Source: Pseudomonas vancouverensis (lineage in GTDB: Bacteria > Pseudomonadota > Gammaproteobacteria > Pseudomonadales > Pseudomonadaceae). From it: 64,000 bases of DNA. The notes beneath the pieces are model-generated. The model was not told the origin of the DNA and made no database searches. It saw only the letters and a program-made list of their open reading frames with translations. Positions 45,501 to 52,118 of the stretch are shown piece after piece. The position numbers and the translations under genes were made by a program. Position 1 is the first letter of the stretch, and each line of letters opens with the position of its first letter. The DNA lies in NCBI RefSeq assembly GCF_004348895.1, contig NZ_RRZK01000023.1, positions 124,001 through 188,000 of the forward strand, in the 5' to 3' direction.

Positions 45501-47926
45501 GGTGGTGTGCCGTTGTTGACCTCGACCAGGCTGATGTCGACGTTGCTGGTCGGGATCACACTGGTGGTGGCCGAGCTGTCGGTTTCACTTTGCCCGGTCA
45601 GGTTGAAAATGTCCTGCAACAGGGTGCCGTCGACGGTGGCGGAGTTGCCCAGCTCATCGCCTTCGTTGATTTCCGGCTGCGGGTTGCCCGACGGCGGCTT
45701 GTACGACTGGCCGACAATCGCCGAATAGCTCAATACGGCAACCACTGCGCCTTCGAGGGTGTCGTCGAAGGCCAGGTCGCCGTTGAGCCAGCCACGGATG
45801 TTGGAAAACGCGTTGCGCAGCGACTGGGCGATGTCGAACACCATCGAAGTCGAGCCGTCGGCATTGTTGACCACAGTGGTGACCAGGGTGATGGTCTGGG
45901 TCACCCCGTTGAGGGTCACGGTCATGGTCGGCGTGCCGGTCAGGGTCTGGCCGTCGCTGAGTTGGTCACGAATGACCAGTTGGCCTTCGTTGAAGAAGTC
46001 CTTGCCGAAGGCGAAGTAGTCCGAGACGTTCAGCGTCAGGTTGTACTGCAAGGTGTCGCCCGGGGTTACCCCGGTATGGCCGATGTCGGTCTGGATGGTC
46101 GAGGTCTTGAGCAGGGTGATCGACTTGGCGATGAACTCCGTCGTGCCGCCGGTACCGCTGAAATCGATGGTGGTATTGGGCGCGGTGACGTCCCGGGGAT
46201 CCAGTGGTACCCATTGCCCGGAGGCGCTTGGCGCACCGATGGTCACGGTCACGGCATCGCCCGTGACCGGGTTGATGATCGGTTGCCCGTTGGCATCGAC
46301 TTCCGGCACGTAGAACGACACCACGGTGTCGGTTTTGGCAGTCAGGCTGTCGTACTGCACGGTAAAGGCGTTGATAAACACGTTATCGGCGGCGATCAAC
46401 GCGGCAATGCGCACCGGGTCGGTCACCACCGTACCGTCGTGCAGGGTGATGGAGGTCAGGTGACCACCAGGGCCAGGGGTGATGGCGGTGACCTGGACGT
46501 TGTCCGGCAGCGGTTGGGTGACCACCACATTGGTCAGGGTCTGGCCCGGTGCCGGGGTGACGGACAGTGTCAGCGTGCGGCCATAGTTCGGCCCGGTGGC
46601 GGTTTCACCCTCGGGCGTGCTCAGGGTTTCATCGAAAGTGATGACCGTCGGGTGCACGACGAAGGTCGAGGCACCGACCTGGATCAGGCTCGGGTCGGTG
46701 GTCGGGTTATCAATGGCATCGTTGCCGAACTGGAAGCCGCCGGTGGCACTGATGGTCAGGTCCGGGCTGCCGTTGGAAAACGCCGTGTCGGCCAGGTTGC
46801 TCAGGCTGGCGGTGATTTGCACCCCGATTACCGGTTGCTGATTGGTGACGCTGGCAAACGGCAGCTCGATGACGATCAGCGAGTCGCCGGCCCGCAGGCC
46901 GTAAGTCGAGGCACTGATCACCCGGAAATTGCCACTGGCGTCCTTGGCCAACGGGTGGATGGCGTTGCCCGACGCGTCGAACGTGACCACGTGGGTCACC
47001 AGGTTCTGCCCCAGGTAACTGGCGGAGATGAAGCTCACGCCATCGTTGCCGTCCTTGCCGGTGGCCGGCATCGCCAGGTCGATGAAGGGCGCAAAGCCGG
47101 TCTGGGTCGAGGTGTTGCTGAAGTTCACGGTGAAGGTGAAGCTGTCACCCAGCAGCACGTCGCTGCCGGCAGTAGACACAGTCGCGGTAGGTGCGGCGTC
47201 GGCCAGCAGCCCGTCGAAGTGGGCCATGGCGACGCTGCTGATGGCGATGCTCTTGTCGATATCGCCGACCCTGGTTTCCAGGGTCCAGTCACCCCCGGCC
47301 TTGGTGCTGCCGGTGTCGTTGCTCGAGGCCCCGACGTCGGCGCCAGTCCAGCGCGCCAGTTCGGTGACCAGTGCCTTGCCGGCAACACCGGCACCGACAT
47401 CGCAGCCATACAGCTGAATATCGGCGCCCTGGGTCAGGTTGTTGCGCCATTGTTCGAGGGTCTGCGACAACTGGTCGACATTGTCGGAAGTGATCGTGCG
47501 GTTACCCAGGGTGAACTGCCCGGCGGCACCGTGGGACATGACCTGGATCGAATCGACCTTGCCCAGTTGCGCCAGCGCGGCGGAAATCGCCGCCAGGCCG
47601 TCTTCACCGGCATTGACCACGATGGCCGTGACATTGGCAGGCAATTGCGCGAGCAGTTGGTCGCGATTTTCGATCCGGCTGTCGATAACCAGCAAGCTGC
47701 GCGCCGCCGAGGGAGCCTGCTCGGTGGCGGCATGGCCTTCGGTTGGCGTGGTGGCATGGGGGTTGGGGGCATCAACCGCCGCCGGTGTTGCCGTCGGGTC
47801 GGTGTGATGCTGGTCGACGGCCGCCGAGGCCGCCGCGCCGTCAAACAGAATCCGTGGTTCCAACGCCAGCGCCTGACGCTGCGGACGCAAATGGGAGCCA
47901 AAAGAAGAACGCCCTGACCCTTGCAT
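36590..47926 (-). CDS. Giant surface protein/adhesin: LEPR motif, DUF4347, DUF11-like stalk, VCBS repeats
   Basis: The protein has 3,778 residues (start ATG 47926, GAGGG 8 bases before; ATG 47977 lacks a site). There is no Sec signal: the N-terminus is basic and ends in LEPRILFDGAA (Leu22-Arg25). Residues ~75-225 are DUF4347 with VMSHG (His132) and LYGCDVG (Cys175). Residues ~235-1850 are DUF11-like, isopeptide-type domains; ~1865-1960 are SdrD-B-like (GVISGTLWNDT), then a cadherin-like domain. About 11 VCBS repeats span ~2120-3610, and a 165-residue tail lacking RTX nonapeptides ends in a basic helix. It is a cell-surface or matrix adhesin exported by the products of the four downstream genes (inferred). 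Confidence 0.88.
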   Translation of the reverse strand: MQGSGRSSFGSHLRPQRQALALEPRILFDGAAASAAVDQHHTDPTATPAAVDAPNPHATTPTEGHAATEQAPSAARSLLVIDSRIENRDQLLAQLPANVTAIVVNAGEDGLAAISAALAQLGKVDSIQVMSHGAAGQFTLGNRTITSDNVDQLSQTLEQWRNNLTQGADIQLYGCDVGAGVAGKALVTELARWTGADVGASSNDTGSTKAGGDWTLETRVGDIDKSIAISSVAMAHFDGLLADAAPTATVSTAGSDVLLGDSFTFTVNFSNTSTQTGFAPFIDLAMPATGKDGNDGVSFISASYLGQNLVTHVVTFDASGNAIHPLAKDASGNFRVISASTYGLRAGDSLIVIELPFASVTNQQPVIGVQITASLSNLADTAFSNGSPDLTISATGGFQFGNDAIDNPTTDPSLIQVGASTFVVHPTVITFDETLSTPEGETATGPNYGRTLTLSVTPAPGQTLTNVVVTQPLPDNVQVTAITPGPGGHLTSITLHDGTVVTDPVRIAALIAADNVFINAFTVQYDSLTAKTDTVVSFYVPEVDANGQPIINPVTGDAVTVTIGAPSASGQWVPLDPRDVTAPNTTIDFSGTGGTTEFIAKSITLLKTSTIQTDIGHTGVTPGDTLQYNLTLNVSDYFAFGKDFFNEGQLVIRDQLSDGQTLTGTPTMTVTLNGVTQTITLVTTVVNNADGSTSMVFDIAQSLRNAFSNIRGWLNGDLAFDDTLEGAVVAVLSYSAIVGQSYKPPSGNPQPEINEGDELGNSATVDGTLLQDIFNLTGQSETDSSATTSVIPTSNVDISLVEVNNGTPPANGELRPGDEVTFELSYDLVTGDYENFKLTAYLPLPLFNVTGVTWGSGSDVGQWQIGPGNTNAGGVLSVTSADGNSVVFDFGSFATSATTGSRIVIRFTVRVGDQPFADQRALDVLAQSSQQTTLTDRTLISSDVVPIVSIAEPVLNIKHGVVSGSNGTVSNTTGSWNPPGSTGVPFNGSVTDLAAVDGNIVNIDGGDSLRLVTAIENTGGGGAFDVSTSITLPNGLSFVGGSLAAANLQIYRGDGTLLVLGTDYSVSGNQITFLDAGGQATLLAGRSGTAADTSGANVVVISYDVLVSNTIEASRTLQSTATLTNYASVNGGTDFTPTDLTDIASEQVAAPVINKVFADGTLDNGDSSASHTTGSDLVIGESMRYDIVVTLPEGTTQNLRIDDLIPPGMRLDTSFNGGLGYQIITTRAGSGALGADFAGSVVIGTFAGQGGTLGADGVDARWTFTVSSVSADNQTGNNTFVIRLQLVANNVIANQANVSLQNNAQLTFSDPDSDTPNGAVAVDRTVAVAGGLPTVTVREPTLQVTQVITSTSGLGGYDQGDTVTFTITITNGSAGSDFNAFDISFLDNLPTQLDNVTLTGVFYQNGATNNGGVDFEIVGGQLRTASGANIDISKGGSIVLNLSGVVNATAASQSNFANVATVQWTSLDGTQSGERTGVDGLLNGGTLNDYRSASTLIVPVAQAIQISRVGGLPDTPAPNPTTAPVETVTIGEVIRYRVVVLIPEGNNPNYQIQITLANGLEFISPDALVNALRIGFIADGGLTSDVNLIVGGTLNITGNENSPQALPITPDLLGLGPTGVFDPSRLTIVTNPDGSQVITFNLGNVVNGGGTDADLEGVVLEFNVRVTNQASNIAGAQLGASAHEIVDGNGRAQSNTIIERVVEPSFSGLDKQIVAFDPNPTGTSGSATVQLSFTQNGGLPAFDAQVSDSFAGGSNYTLLSVTINGQSFGPGNLPAGVTFSTSGGLSVNFDQLDVGAQIQVRYQVTLPNSTIVASSNATLTWSSLPEDFTSWGGNSVGTDGTIDGERTGSTVGPNQYILRDNAGLGVISGTLWNDTATPTASATPDGAGLAGQTVTLTWAGADGDLTTTADNLQFTTVTDANGQYHFGVLPIGVFRIDVPAGLISYPQPLGDLRVRVDSDAGTLGQITISLGDADTQNANAGYVEQNDAPVNSLPGTQQGLEDVVLNIGAITVADVDVDRDPNVNDRNMSVTLQVLHGTLFLGTTVPGVTVNGANTATLTLTGTLADLNTALASLRYLGNANFNGTDTLTVISNDQGNYGDANGDGLPGTPADALTDTDTLQIVLAPVNDAPVAVNDNATAVEAGGTNNNVVGTDPTGNVLTNDSDVDIATNADQLHVLSAGTSGGTQVQIAVVTAINGQYGQLIIGSNGAYQYVVDNNNPTVQALRLAGQTLVDRFDYVVSDLGGLTATATLTVTIQGANDTPVAVNDDGVAIEAGGVLNGTPGTNATGNVLDNDTDVDSVANGETKTVNAVRPVPEAGTGPITPVTGPTNVVGLYGTLTINPNGSYTYVIDNNNATVQGLSAGDQLIEFFSYRVNDAAGLNDVGQLRIVIQGANDNPVASDDAASAQAASTNGDAAESNPSGNVIQFPSRPGTITQPGGNGIDTDVDTADQPSSVLLVNGVINKSEATYNPATDVLSGVTTGTTSANGTVVVGLYGTLRIGADGSFFYDVDSTNATVQALAPGQTVTEFFTYRVVDTKGLTDTAQLVITVHGVNDPPVAQNVIAVATEKGGINNTSPGVDPTGDVTATAFDPDGDPLTVTLIRPGALADGGTQVPVVAGGTVITGLYGTLTIFPDGSYSYAVDNNNADVQALRTNANLLLERFTYTISDGVNPTPETDSAEIIVLIRGQNDNPVAVDDTSTAIEAGGSNNNQPGVDPIGNVLDNDSDVDGGEVPADLPDHNYGETRAVSAVRTGAETDTGPATNGTLGSELRGTYGWLTLNADGSYSYRLDNSMAAVQALRPGDTLTDLFTYTVIDASAATDKATLTITIQGRDDTPVAQNDNATAIEAGGLNNGTPGQNPSGNVLSNDTDVDGNGETISVSGVNHGATVGTLGTGLAGAFGTLTLNADGSYIYVVDNNNAQVQALRTLVDTLTETFTYQVRDLFGATSSATLTITIRGANDNPLATDDSTVAVEAGGTFNNLPGVNPSGNVLTNDTDVDASDTKTVTDIRSGTEAAGGTFTTVGTSRSFAGLYGTLTINADGSYSYVVNNALAAVQALKVGDSLVETFTYRMRDTVGATDVAQLNILIAGAWDAPVAANDTAVAVADSGNGDAVNPTRNVLTNDTDVDQGDTLQVTGIRFGTEAAGGTLSAVNPGTNNTNGTIINGLYGQLIIGADGNFTYNVDSSNPTVAALGPLQFLDEHFTYQVTDRGAQNDLAEIHIIIRGRNSAPVANTDTATAVEAGGINNSQAGINPSGNVITNDTDVESDPLHVSAIRTGNLAGSGNTGVPGSTLRGLYGDLVINADGSYTYTVDNSLAVVQALRLSGQTLSEVFTYTVSDIFGASNSAELRITVDGQNDTPVAQDDTSTAVEAGGVANGTPGRDASGNVLTNDTDVDSVANGETKQVLSVTGENGQAANAGQVLVGRYGQLTLNADGSYTYVIDNNNPTVQALRTAGETLSETFTYRMADTAGATADARLTVVIQGANDAPVARNDSVTATDQTPAPQATGNVLPNDGDVDGNEHLQVVAVRTGAENGTGTAGVIGQPIIGLYGTLVLNADGSYTYTIDQNNPQVLAAAGLGQVLQDVFTYTINDLAGASDQAELVINLDIATPFIPAPQGDFFSRDPNAQTGNLRLPDPLPAIFVTPVVERAADVLELSTWNADGSSLRMGSNGEFTVDSLGNGLGLVPGQFVSQAVRDSREDSDAELAWLLGRHGRINLTADGLLRDPSLFAVDPADMTHAPSAPEKPQQARPARGFSAQLQHAAKRLHANNRGQ
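37090..41560 (-). repeat. Array of about 11 VCBS-type repeats in the giant protein
   Basis: Each unit is ~110-150 residues and starts with a block such as NDxPVAxxDxxxAVEAGGxxN, then GNVLTNDTDVD, then GLYGTLxINADGSYTYVVDN. Units 3, 8 and 11 lack the EAGG block. Boundaries are approximate. The Asp-rich loops suggest calcium binding. DNA identity between units is moderate, so the array is old enough to have diverged but may still recombine. Confidence 0.85.
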
Positions 47927-48111
47927 AGTGAGGCCCTCTACTACGTTATTAAACCAATCCGTTGATTTACAGCCCACTATTGGACGTATTGAGAATAGGT
48001 GTATTTAGTAGTTTTTCCAGCGACCGAGCGGGCGCGCGAAAACCTCCACGGCAGGGCCTGGATTCATGGGCGTTTAAAGGGATTTCAACGGTTGTTGATT
48101 GTGATCGAATG
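47927..48111 (-). promoter_or_regulatory. AT-rich leader region before the adhesin operon
   Basis: These 185 bases between GH16 and the adhesin are more AT-rich than anything nearby (47940-48020). On the minus strand TGGAAA and TATTCT stand 17 bases apart at about 48020-47990, a fair sigma70-like match. No strong terminator is visible behind the GH16 gene, so read-through from the polysaccharide operon is also possible. A regulator site cannot be assigned. Confidence 0.35.
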
Positions 48112-49605
48112 TCATGGCGCGCGGTGCCAGACCCTGAGGTAGTCGACGCTGAAAGTGGAAGGCAAATCGGCATCGTTGACCACGCCGAACCAGTTCCAGA
48201 ACGCCTCGCTGTCAAACACCACTTGCATCGGGAAATGCCAGTGGGTGTTTTTCGATTCCCTGACCAGCACGCCATCGACGTACCAGCGCAAGGTGTCGGG
48301 TTGCCAGTCAAAGCCGTAGACGTGAAAGTCGCTGGCCAATCGCCATGGCGCGGTCCAGGTGCTGCCGTTGGCCAGGTGCTCCTTGCTTTGCGGGGTCGCC
48401 CAGACATGGCCGTTCATGTTGTACAAACGGTCAAACTTGCCATTGGCCGTCTTGCCGCCAATCTCGAAGATGTCGATTTCCGTGGCGTTGTCAGGCAGCC
48501 CGGTCCATGCCAGCCAGAAGGCGCTGGAACCCGCCGAGTTCATCGGCCTGGCCCGGGACTCGTAATAGCCATAGAAACCCCGCGGCTCGGTACGCACCAT
48601 GGCCGAGCTGTAGTCCTTGAAACCCAGGCGCACATATTTCTCTGGCAAGACCTGCTTGCGGAAGACGATATCCAGATGGCCATTATTGAGGCTGGCATTC
48701 TCCGGCATGAACAACGCCGGTTTACGTCCCAGCGAGTCCGTGCCGGAACCGTCATTGACGTGCCAGCGCGTTTCATCGAGCTTGCTGCCGTCGAATTCGT
48801 CGGACAGCCGGGTATCGAGCACCCAGCGCCCGGCGTTGGCCTGATCGGATAACGGCAAGTGCGGGTTGAGGTGCTGCGGGACAGGGCCTAGCGGGCCCGA
48901 ACGCGTCCAGATATTCGCCTGTGGGGGAATGGCCACCTGCCATTTGCTCGCCAGATAAGCAAACACCTCCTGACGCTCCTGCTGGGTCACCAAAATGCGG
49001 TCATACACCAGCACTTCGGCGATGTCGCCACGCAGGACCTCGGTGGTGCCCACCACATTGCGTGCGATGGCGTAGGGGCCAATGGGCACATCATTCAGTT
49101 CCAGAACATTGAGCACCGGCGTGTAAGCCGTGGCTTTTTCCACGCTGATGTTGAAGTTCGGCGCGACGTTATCGTTGTTAGCCAGTTGCGGGCGCGAGCT
49201 GAACAGGCGCTGCCAGGTGTCGCCGCCGGCCTGTTCGGACAAGCGTCGCGACACCACGAACACCGTCGCCGGGCCCTTGGCCGTACGGATGGCCTTGCCG
49301 AGAAAGGCCGAGGTGCCACTCAGTCGCACCACGGCGTTGCCGTTCATGGCGTTGTTCACACGCAATGGCAGCGACGCGGCGTTGGGGTTGTCGACCACGG
49401 CGTCATGGGCCTTGCCGGATTTGTCGCGCCAGCGCAGGACCCGCTGCTGACTGTCGAGGGTCATGGATGACGCGTCGCTGCCATCGAGCCACAACACCAA
49501 GCCTTCGCTCGTTGGTCGTAACGCCGCGGCCTGGCTGGTGCTGGCGAGCAAGGCCAGCATCAGCATCAGCATCAGCCAATAGTGGCGCAGGCGGACGGCC
49601 GTCAC
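48112..49605 (-). CDS. Secreted glycoside hydrolase family 16 enzyme with N-terminal LamG-like domain
   Basis: The protein has 497 residues with a signal peptide (LMLALLASTSQA). Residues ~30-220 resemble a concanavalin/LamG-like domain (LVLWLDGSDASSMTL, AEVLVYDRILVTQQERQEV). Residues ~255-495 are GH16, with the catalytic EIDIFE motif (Glu376 nucleophile, Asp378, Glu381 acid/base). GH16 cleaves beta-1,3- or beta-1,4-glycans. The GTG start at 49605 overlaps the galE stop (GTGA). As the last gene of the polysaccharide operon it probably trims or releases the polymer made here. Confidence 0.9.
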   Translation of the reverse strand: MTAVRLRHYWLMLMLMLALLASTSQAAALRPTSEGLVLWLDGSDASSMTLDSQQRVLRWRDKSGKAHDAVVDNPNAASLPLRVNNAMNGNAVVRLSGTSAFLGKAIRTAKGPATVFVVSRRLSEQAGGDTWQRLFSSRPQLANNDNVAPNFNISVEKATAYTPVLNVLELNDVPIGPYAIARNVVGTTEVLRGDIAEVLVYDRILVTQQERQEVFAYLASKWQVAIPPQANIWTRSGPLGPVPQHLNPHLPLSDQANAGRWVLDTRLSDEFDGSKLDETRWHVNDGSGTDSLGRKPALFMPENASLNNGHLDIVFRKQVLPEKYVRLGFKDYSSAMVRTEPRGFYGYYESRARPMNSAGSSAFWLAWTGLPDNATEIDIFEIGGKTANGKFDRLYNMNGHVWATPQSKEHLANGSTWTAPWRLASDFHVYGFDWQPDTLRWYVDGVLVRESKNTHWHFPMQVVFDSEAFWNWFGVVNDADLPSTFSVDYLRVWHRAP

Positions 49606-50654
49606 CGGGCTATCGCCGTCAGCAGTTCAGCCTGATGGCGATAGCCAAACGGGTTGCTCGACTGCCAGCGCCAACTGTCGAGGATCATCTGCGCCAGGTT
49701 GCGCCGGGCGCACCAGCCGAGGTCCCGCTGGGCCTTGCTGGCATCGGCCCAGCATTGGGCGATGTCGCCGGCACGACGCGGCGCGACCTGATAGGGGATG
49801 GTGATGCCGGTGACGTCTTCGAAGCTGCGGATGATCTGCAACACGCTGTAGCCGATGCCGGTGCCGAGGTTCCAGATGTGGATGCCGTGGTCTTCGCGCA
49901 ACACCTGCAGGGCCTTGAGGTGGCCTTCGGCGAGATCGACGACATGGATGTAATCACGCACGCAGGTGCCGTCGAAGGTCGGGTAGTCGTTGCCGAACAC
50001 GGTCAATTGAGGAATGCGGCCAATCGCCACCTGGGTCAGGCAGGGCAGCAGGTTATTCGGTTTGCCGTTGGGGTCTTCGCCGATCAACCCGCTCTCGTGG
50101 GCGCCGATCGGGTTGAAGTAGCGCAGCAGGGCGATGCTCCAGCGCGGCTCGGAGAGCGCCAGGTCGGTGAGCAACTGCTCGACCATCAATTTCGAGCGTC
50201 CGTAGGGGCTGGCCGGGGTGCCGGTGCCGCAGTCTTCGACGATGGGGGTTTTCGGTGGATCGCCATACACCGTCGCCGACGAGCTGAACACCAGGTTGAA
50301 GACGTTGAAACGGGCCATGATCTGGCACAGGTTGAGCGTACCGACCACGTTGTTGGCGTAATAGTCCAACGGCTGGCACACGCTGTTGGCCACCGACTTG
50401 AGCCCGGCAAAATGCACCACCGCTTCAATGTCGTAGTGGCTGAAGATCGCTTCCAGCAGCGGCGTATCGCGGATGTCGCCCTCGACGAATTCGATGCGGG
50501 TATGGGTCAAGTGCTCCAGTCGCTCGATGGACTCGTGGCAGCTGTTGCACAGGTTATCCAGGACCACCACGTGGTGGCCGGCGTCGATGAGGGACAGGGC
50601 GGTGTGCGAGCCGATGTAGCCGGCGCCGCCTGTGATCAGCGTGGTTTTTTGCAT
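49602..50654 (-). CDS. galE: UDP-glucose 4-epimerase
   Basis: The protein has 350 residues, an extended short-chain dehydrogenase with TLITGGAGYIGSHTALSL at the N-terminus, SSSATVYGDP and the YGRSK catalytic Tyr/Lys. It interconverts UDP-glucose and UDP-galactose and supplies galactose units to the polysaccharide. I chose ATG 50654 (AGGAAC upstream) because the Rossmann motif begins right after it; ATG 50675 adds 7 residues. It lies 32 bases after the flippase gene. Confidence 0.93.
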   Translation of the reverse strand: MQKTTLITGGAGYIGSHTALSLIDAGHHVVVLDNLCNSCHESIERLEHLTHTRIEFVEGDIRDTPLLEAIFSHYDIEAVVHFAGLKSVANSVCQPLDYYANNVVGTLNLCQIMARFNVFNLVFSSSATVYGDPPKTPIVEDCGTGTPASPYGRSKLMVEQLLTDLALSEPRWSIALLRYFNPIGAHESGLIGEDPNGKPNNLLPCLTQVAIGRIPQLTVFGNDYPTFDGTCVRDYIHVVDLAEGHLKALQVLREDHGIHIWNLGTGIGYSVLQIIRSFEDVTGITIPYQVAPRRAGDIAQCWADASKAQRDLGWCARRNLAQMILDSWRWQSSNPFGYRHQAELLTAIAR

Positions 50655-50686
50655 GATGGCGCGTTCCTGTGGCAAGAAGTCAGGGG

Positions 50687-52114
50687 TCAGCGAGCGGTAA
50701 AAACCAACTTGAATTCTTGTGGCCAGCGCGGGTGCAGCACGCTATAGGCCAAGGCATAGGTGACGGCACCGATGGCGATATCAGCGACCAGGTGCATGAA
50801 CCCTTGCAGGTGCAGGTGCGCTGACAACGCCAGTACCACGGCGGCCATTACCAGCGAGGCGATCACGCTGCGGTAGCTGGCGTCGACGAATGCGCCCCAG
50901 CCGTAGCCGATGGCCGTGTTCAAACCGCGAATCTGCAACGGCGTGATCACCAGCATGCGGACCAACAACGCCAATGCCGCGCCCATGCCGCCGTAGATCG
51001 GGCCCAGGCCATAGACCAGTACCAACGCCAACAGCGTGGTGGTGACTTCGGCCTTGAGGGTCAGGCGCGTGTGGTTGACCGCCACCAGCGCGGTGGTGGC
51101 GTACATCGCCAGGTTGCCCAGCGCCGCGGTGACCGCCAGCACTTGGAGCATTGGGATCGCCGGCGCCCATTTGGCGCCGAAGATCAGCAGGATGACGTCC
51201 TCGGCAGTCAAGGCGATGCCGAGGAAAAATGGCGTTAGCAGAAAGCCGCTGATCGCCGTCGAGTCGTTGATGATGCCGATCAAGCGCGGCGGGTCGCTGC
51301 TGCGCCGGGCGAACACCGGCAGGGCATAACTCATCAGGCCGTTGTAGATCGCCGAGCGCGGCAGGTCGATGATGCGCATCGCCAGGTTGAACATGCCCAC
51401 CGCATGGGCCCCGGCGGTCATGCCCAGCACCACATTGACCCCGCGCTGCAAGGCTTGCGAACTCAGCACGTTGATCGCCACCGGCGTGCCGGTGCCGAGC
51501 AACTGACGCAGGATCGGCCCGTCGATGCGAAAGGCAATGCGGCGCCGGTCGGCGAGCATCAGGACCGCGGTGGAGACCATGTCCATGATCAGTGCCTGGG
51601 CGATCACCGCCCACGGCCCGAACCCCCACAGCGCCACCAGAATGCCGCCGATACCGCCGGCGATCTTGCCCAGCAGGGTGCGCGAGGCCAGGCGCTTGAA
51701 GTTGCTGCTGCGGCGCATCTCGGCGACATAGACCCGCGCCATCAGGGTGAACAGAATCTTCACCGAGGCAATCGCGGTCATCCACTGCAACGCCGCCGAA
51801 TCGGTATACAGCACCGCGGCGCCGCTGATCAGCACAATCGAGGCGAGGCTGATCAATACACTGAACCAGAACACCGTGCTGACGTGCCTGTCGTCCATCT
51901 TTTCCAGACGAACCAGCGGGTCTTCCAGCACCGAGCTATAGAGCAGGCCAACCATCTCGACGATAGCGATGATCACCGTGCCCACGCCCAACTCGGTTGG
52001 CGTGAGCAACCGGGCGTACACGACAAAGGTGATCATCGAGAGGAAAATCAGGCCGAATTTCTCGGTGAAAATCCAGATCAGGGTCATCAGGCGACGGTTG
52101 GCCATGGCGGGCAT
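50687..52114 (-). CDS. Wzx-type polysaccharide flippase
   Basis: The protein has 475 residues with 12-14 membrane segments spread over its whole length and the MATE/PST fold signature near the N-terminus (FTEKFGLIFLSMITFVVYARLLTPTELG). It should flip the lipid-linked repeat unit to the periplasm. The likely start is ATG 52114 (or 52105), a few bases after the stop of the GT2 gene; an ATG at 52288 would add a proline-rich, non-membrane stretch read from the GT2 gene in another frame. Confidence 0.88.
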   Translation of the reverse strand: MPAMANRRLMTLIWIFTEKFGLIFLSMITFVVYARLLTPTELGVGTVIIAIVEMVGLLYSSVLEDPLVRLEKMDDRHVSTVFWFSVLISLASIVLISGAAVLYTDSAALQWMTAIASVKILFTLMARVYVAEMRRSSNFKRLASRTLLGKIAGGIGGILVALWGFGPWAVIAQALIMDMVSTAVLMLADRRRIAFRIDGPILRQLLGTGTPVAINVLSSQALQRGVNVVLGMTAGAHAVGMFNLAMRIIDLPRSAIYNGLMSYALPVFARRSSDPPRLIGIINDSTAISGFLLTPFFLGIALTAEDVILLIFGAKWAPAIPMLQVLAVTAALGNLAMYATTALVAVNHTRLTLKAEVTTTLLALVLVYGLGPIYGGMGAALALLVRMLVITPLQIRGLNTAIGYGWGAFVDASYRSVIASLVMAAVVLALSAHLHLQGFMHLVADIAIGAVTYALAYSVLHPRWPQEFKLVFTAR

Positions 52115-52118
52115 TCGC

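Noticed and set aside
43514..47917. Long plus-strand open frame (about 1,467 codons) antisense to the giant protein, with similar ones at 36776-38959 and 40703-43447
   Set aside because: They lie opposite a repeat-rich coding region with strong third-position GC bias, have no ribosome site and no recognisable domains (Val/Gly/Ala-rich, like reversed VCBS strands). They are shadows of the real gene.
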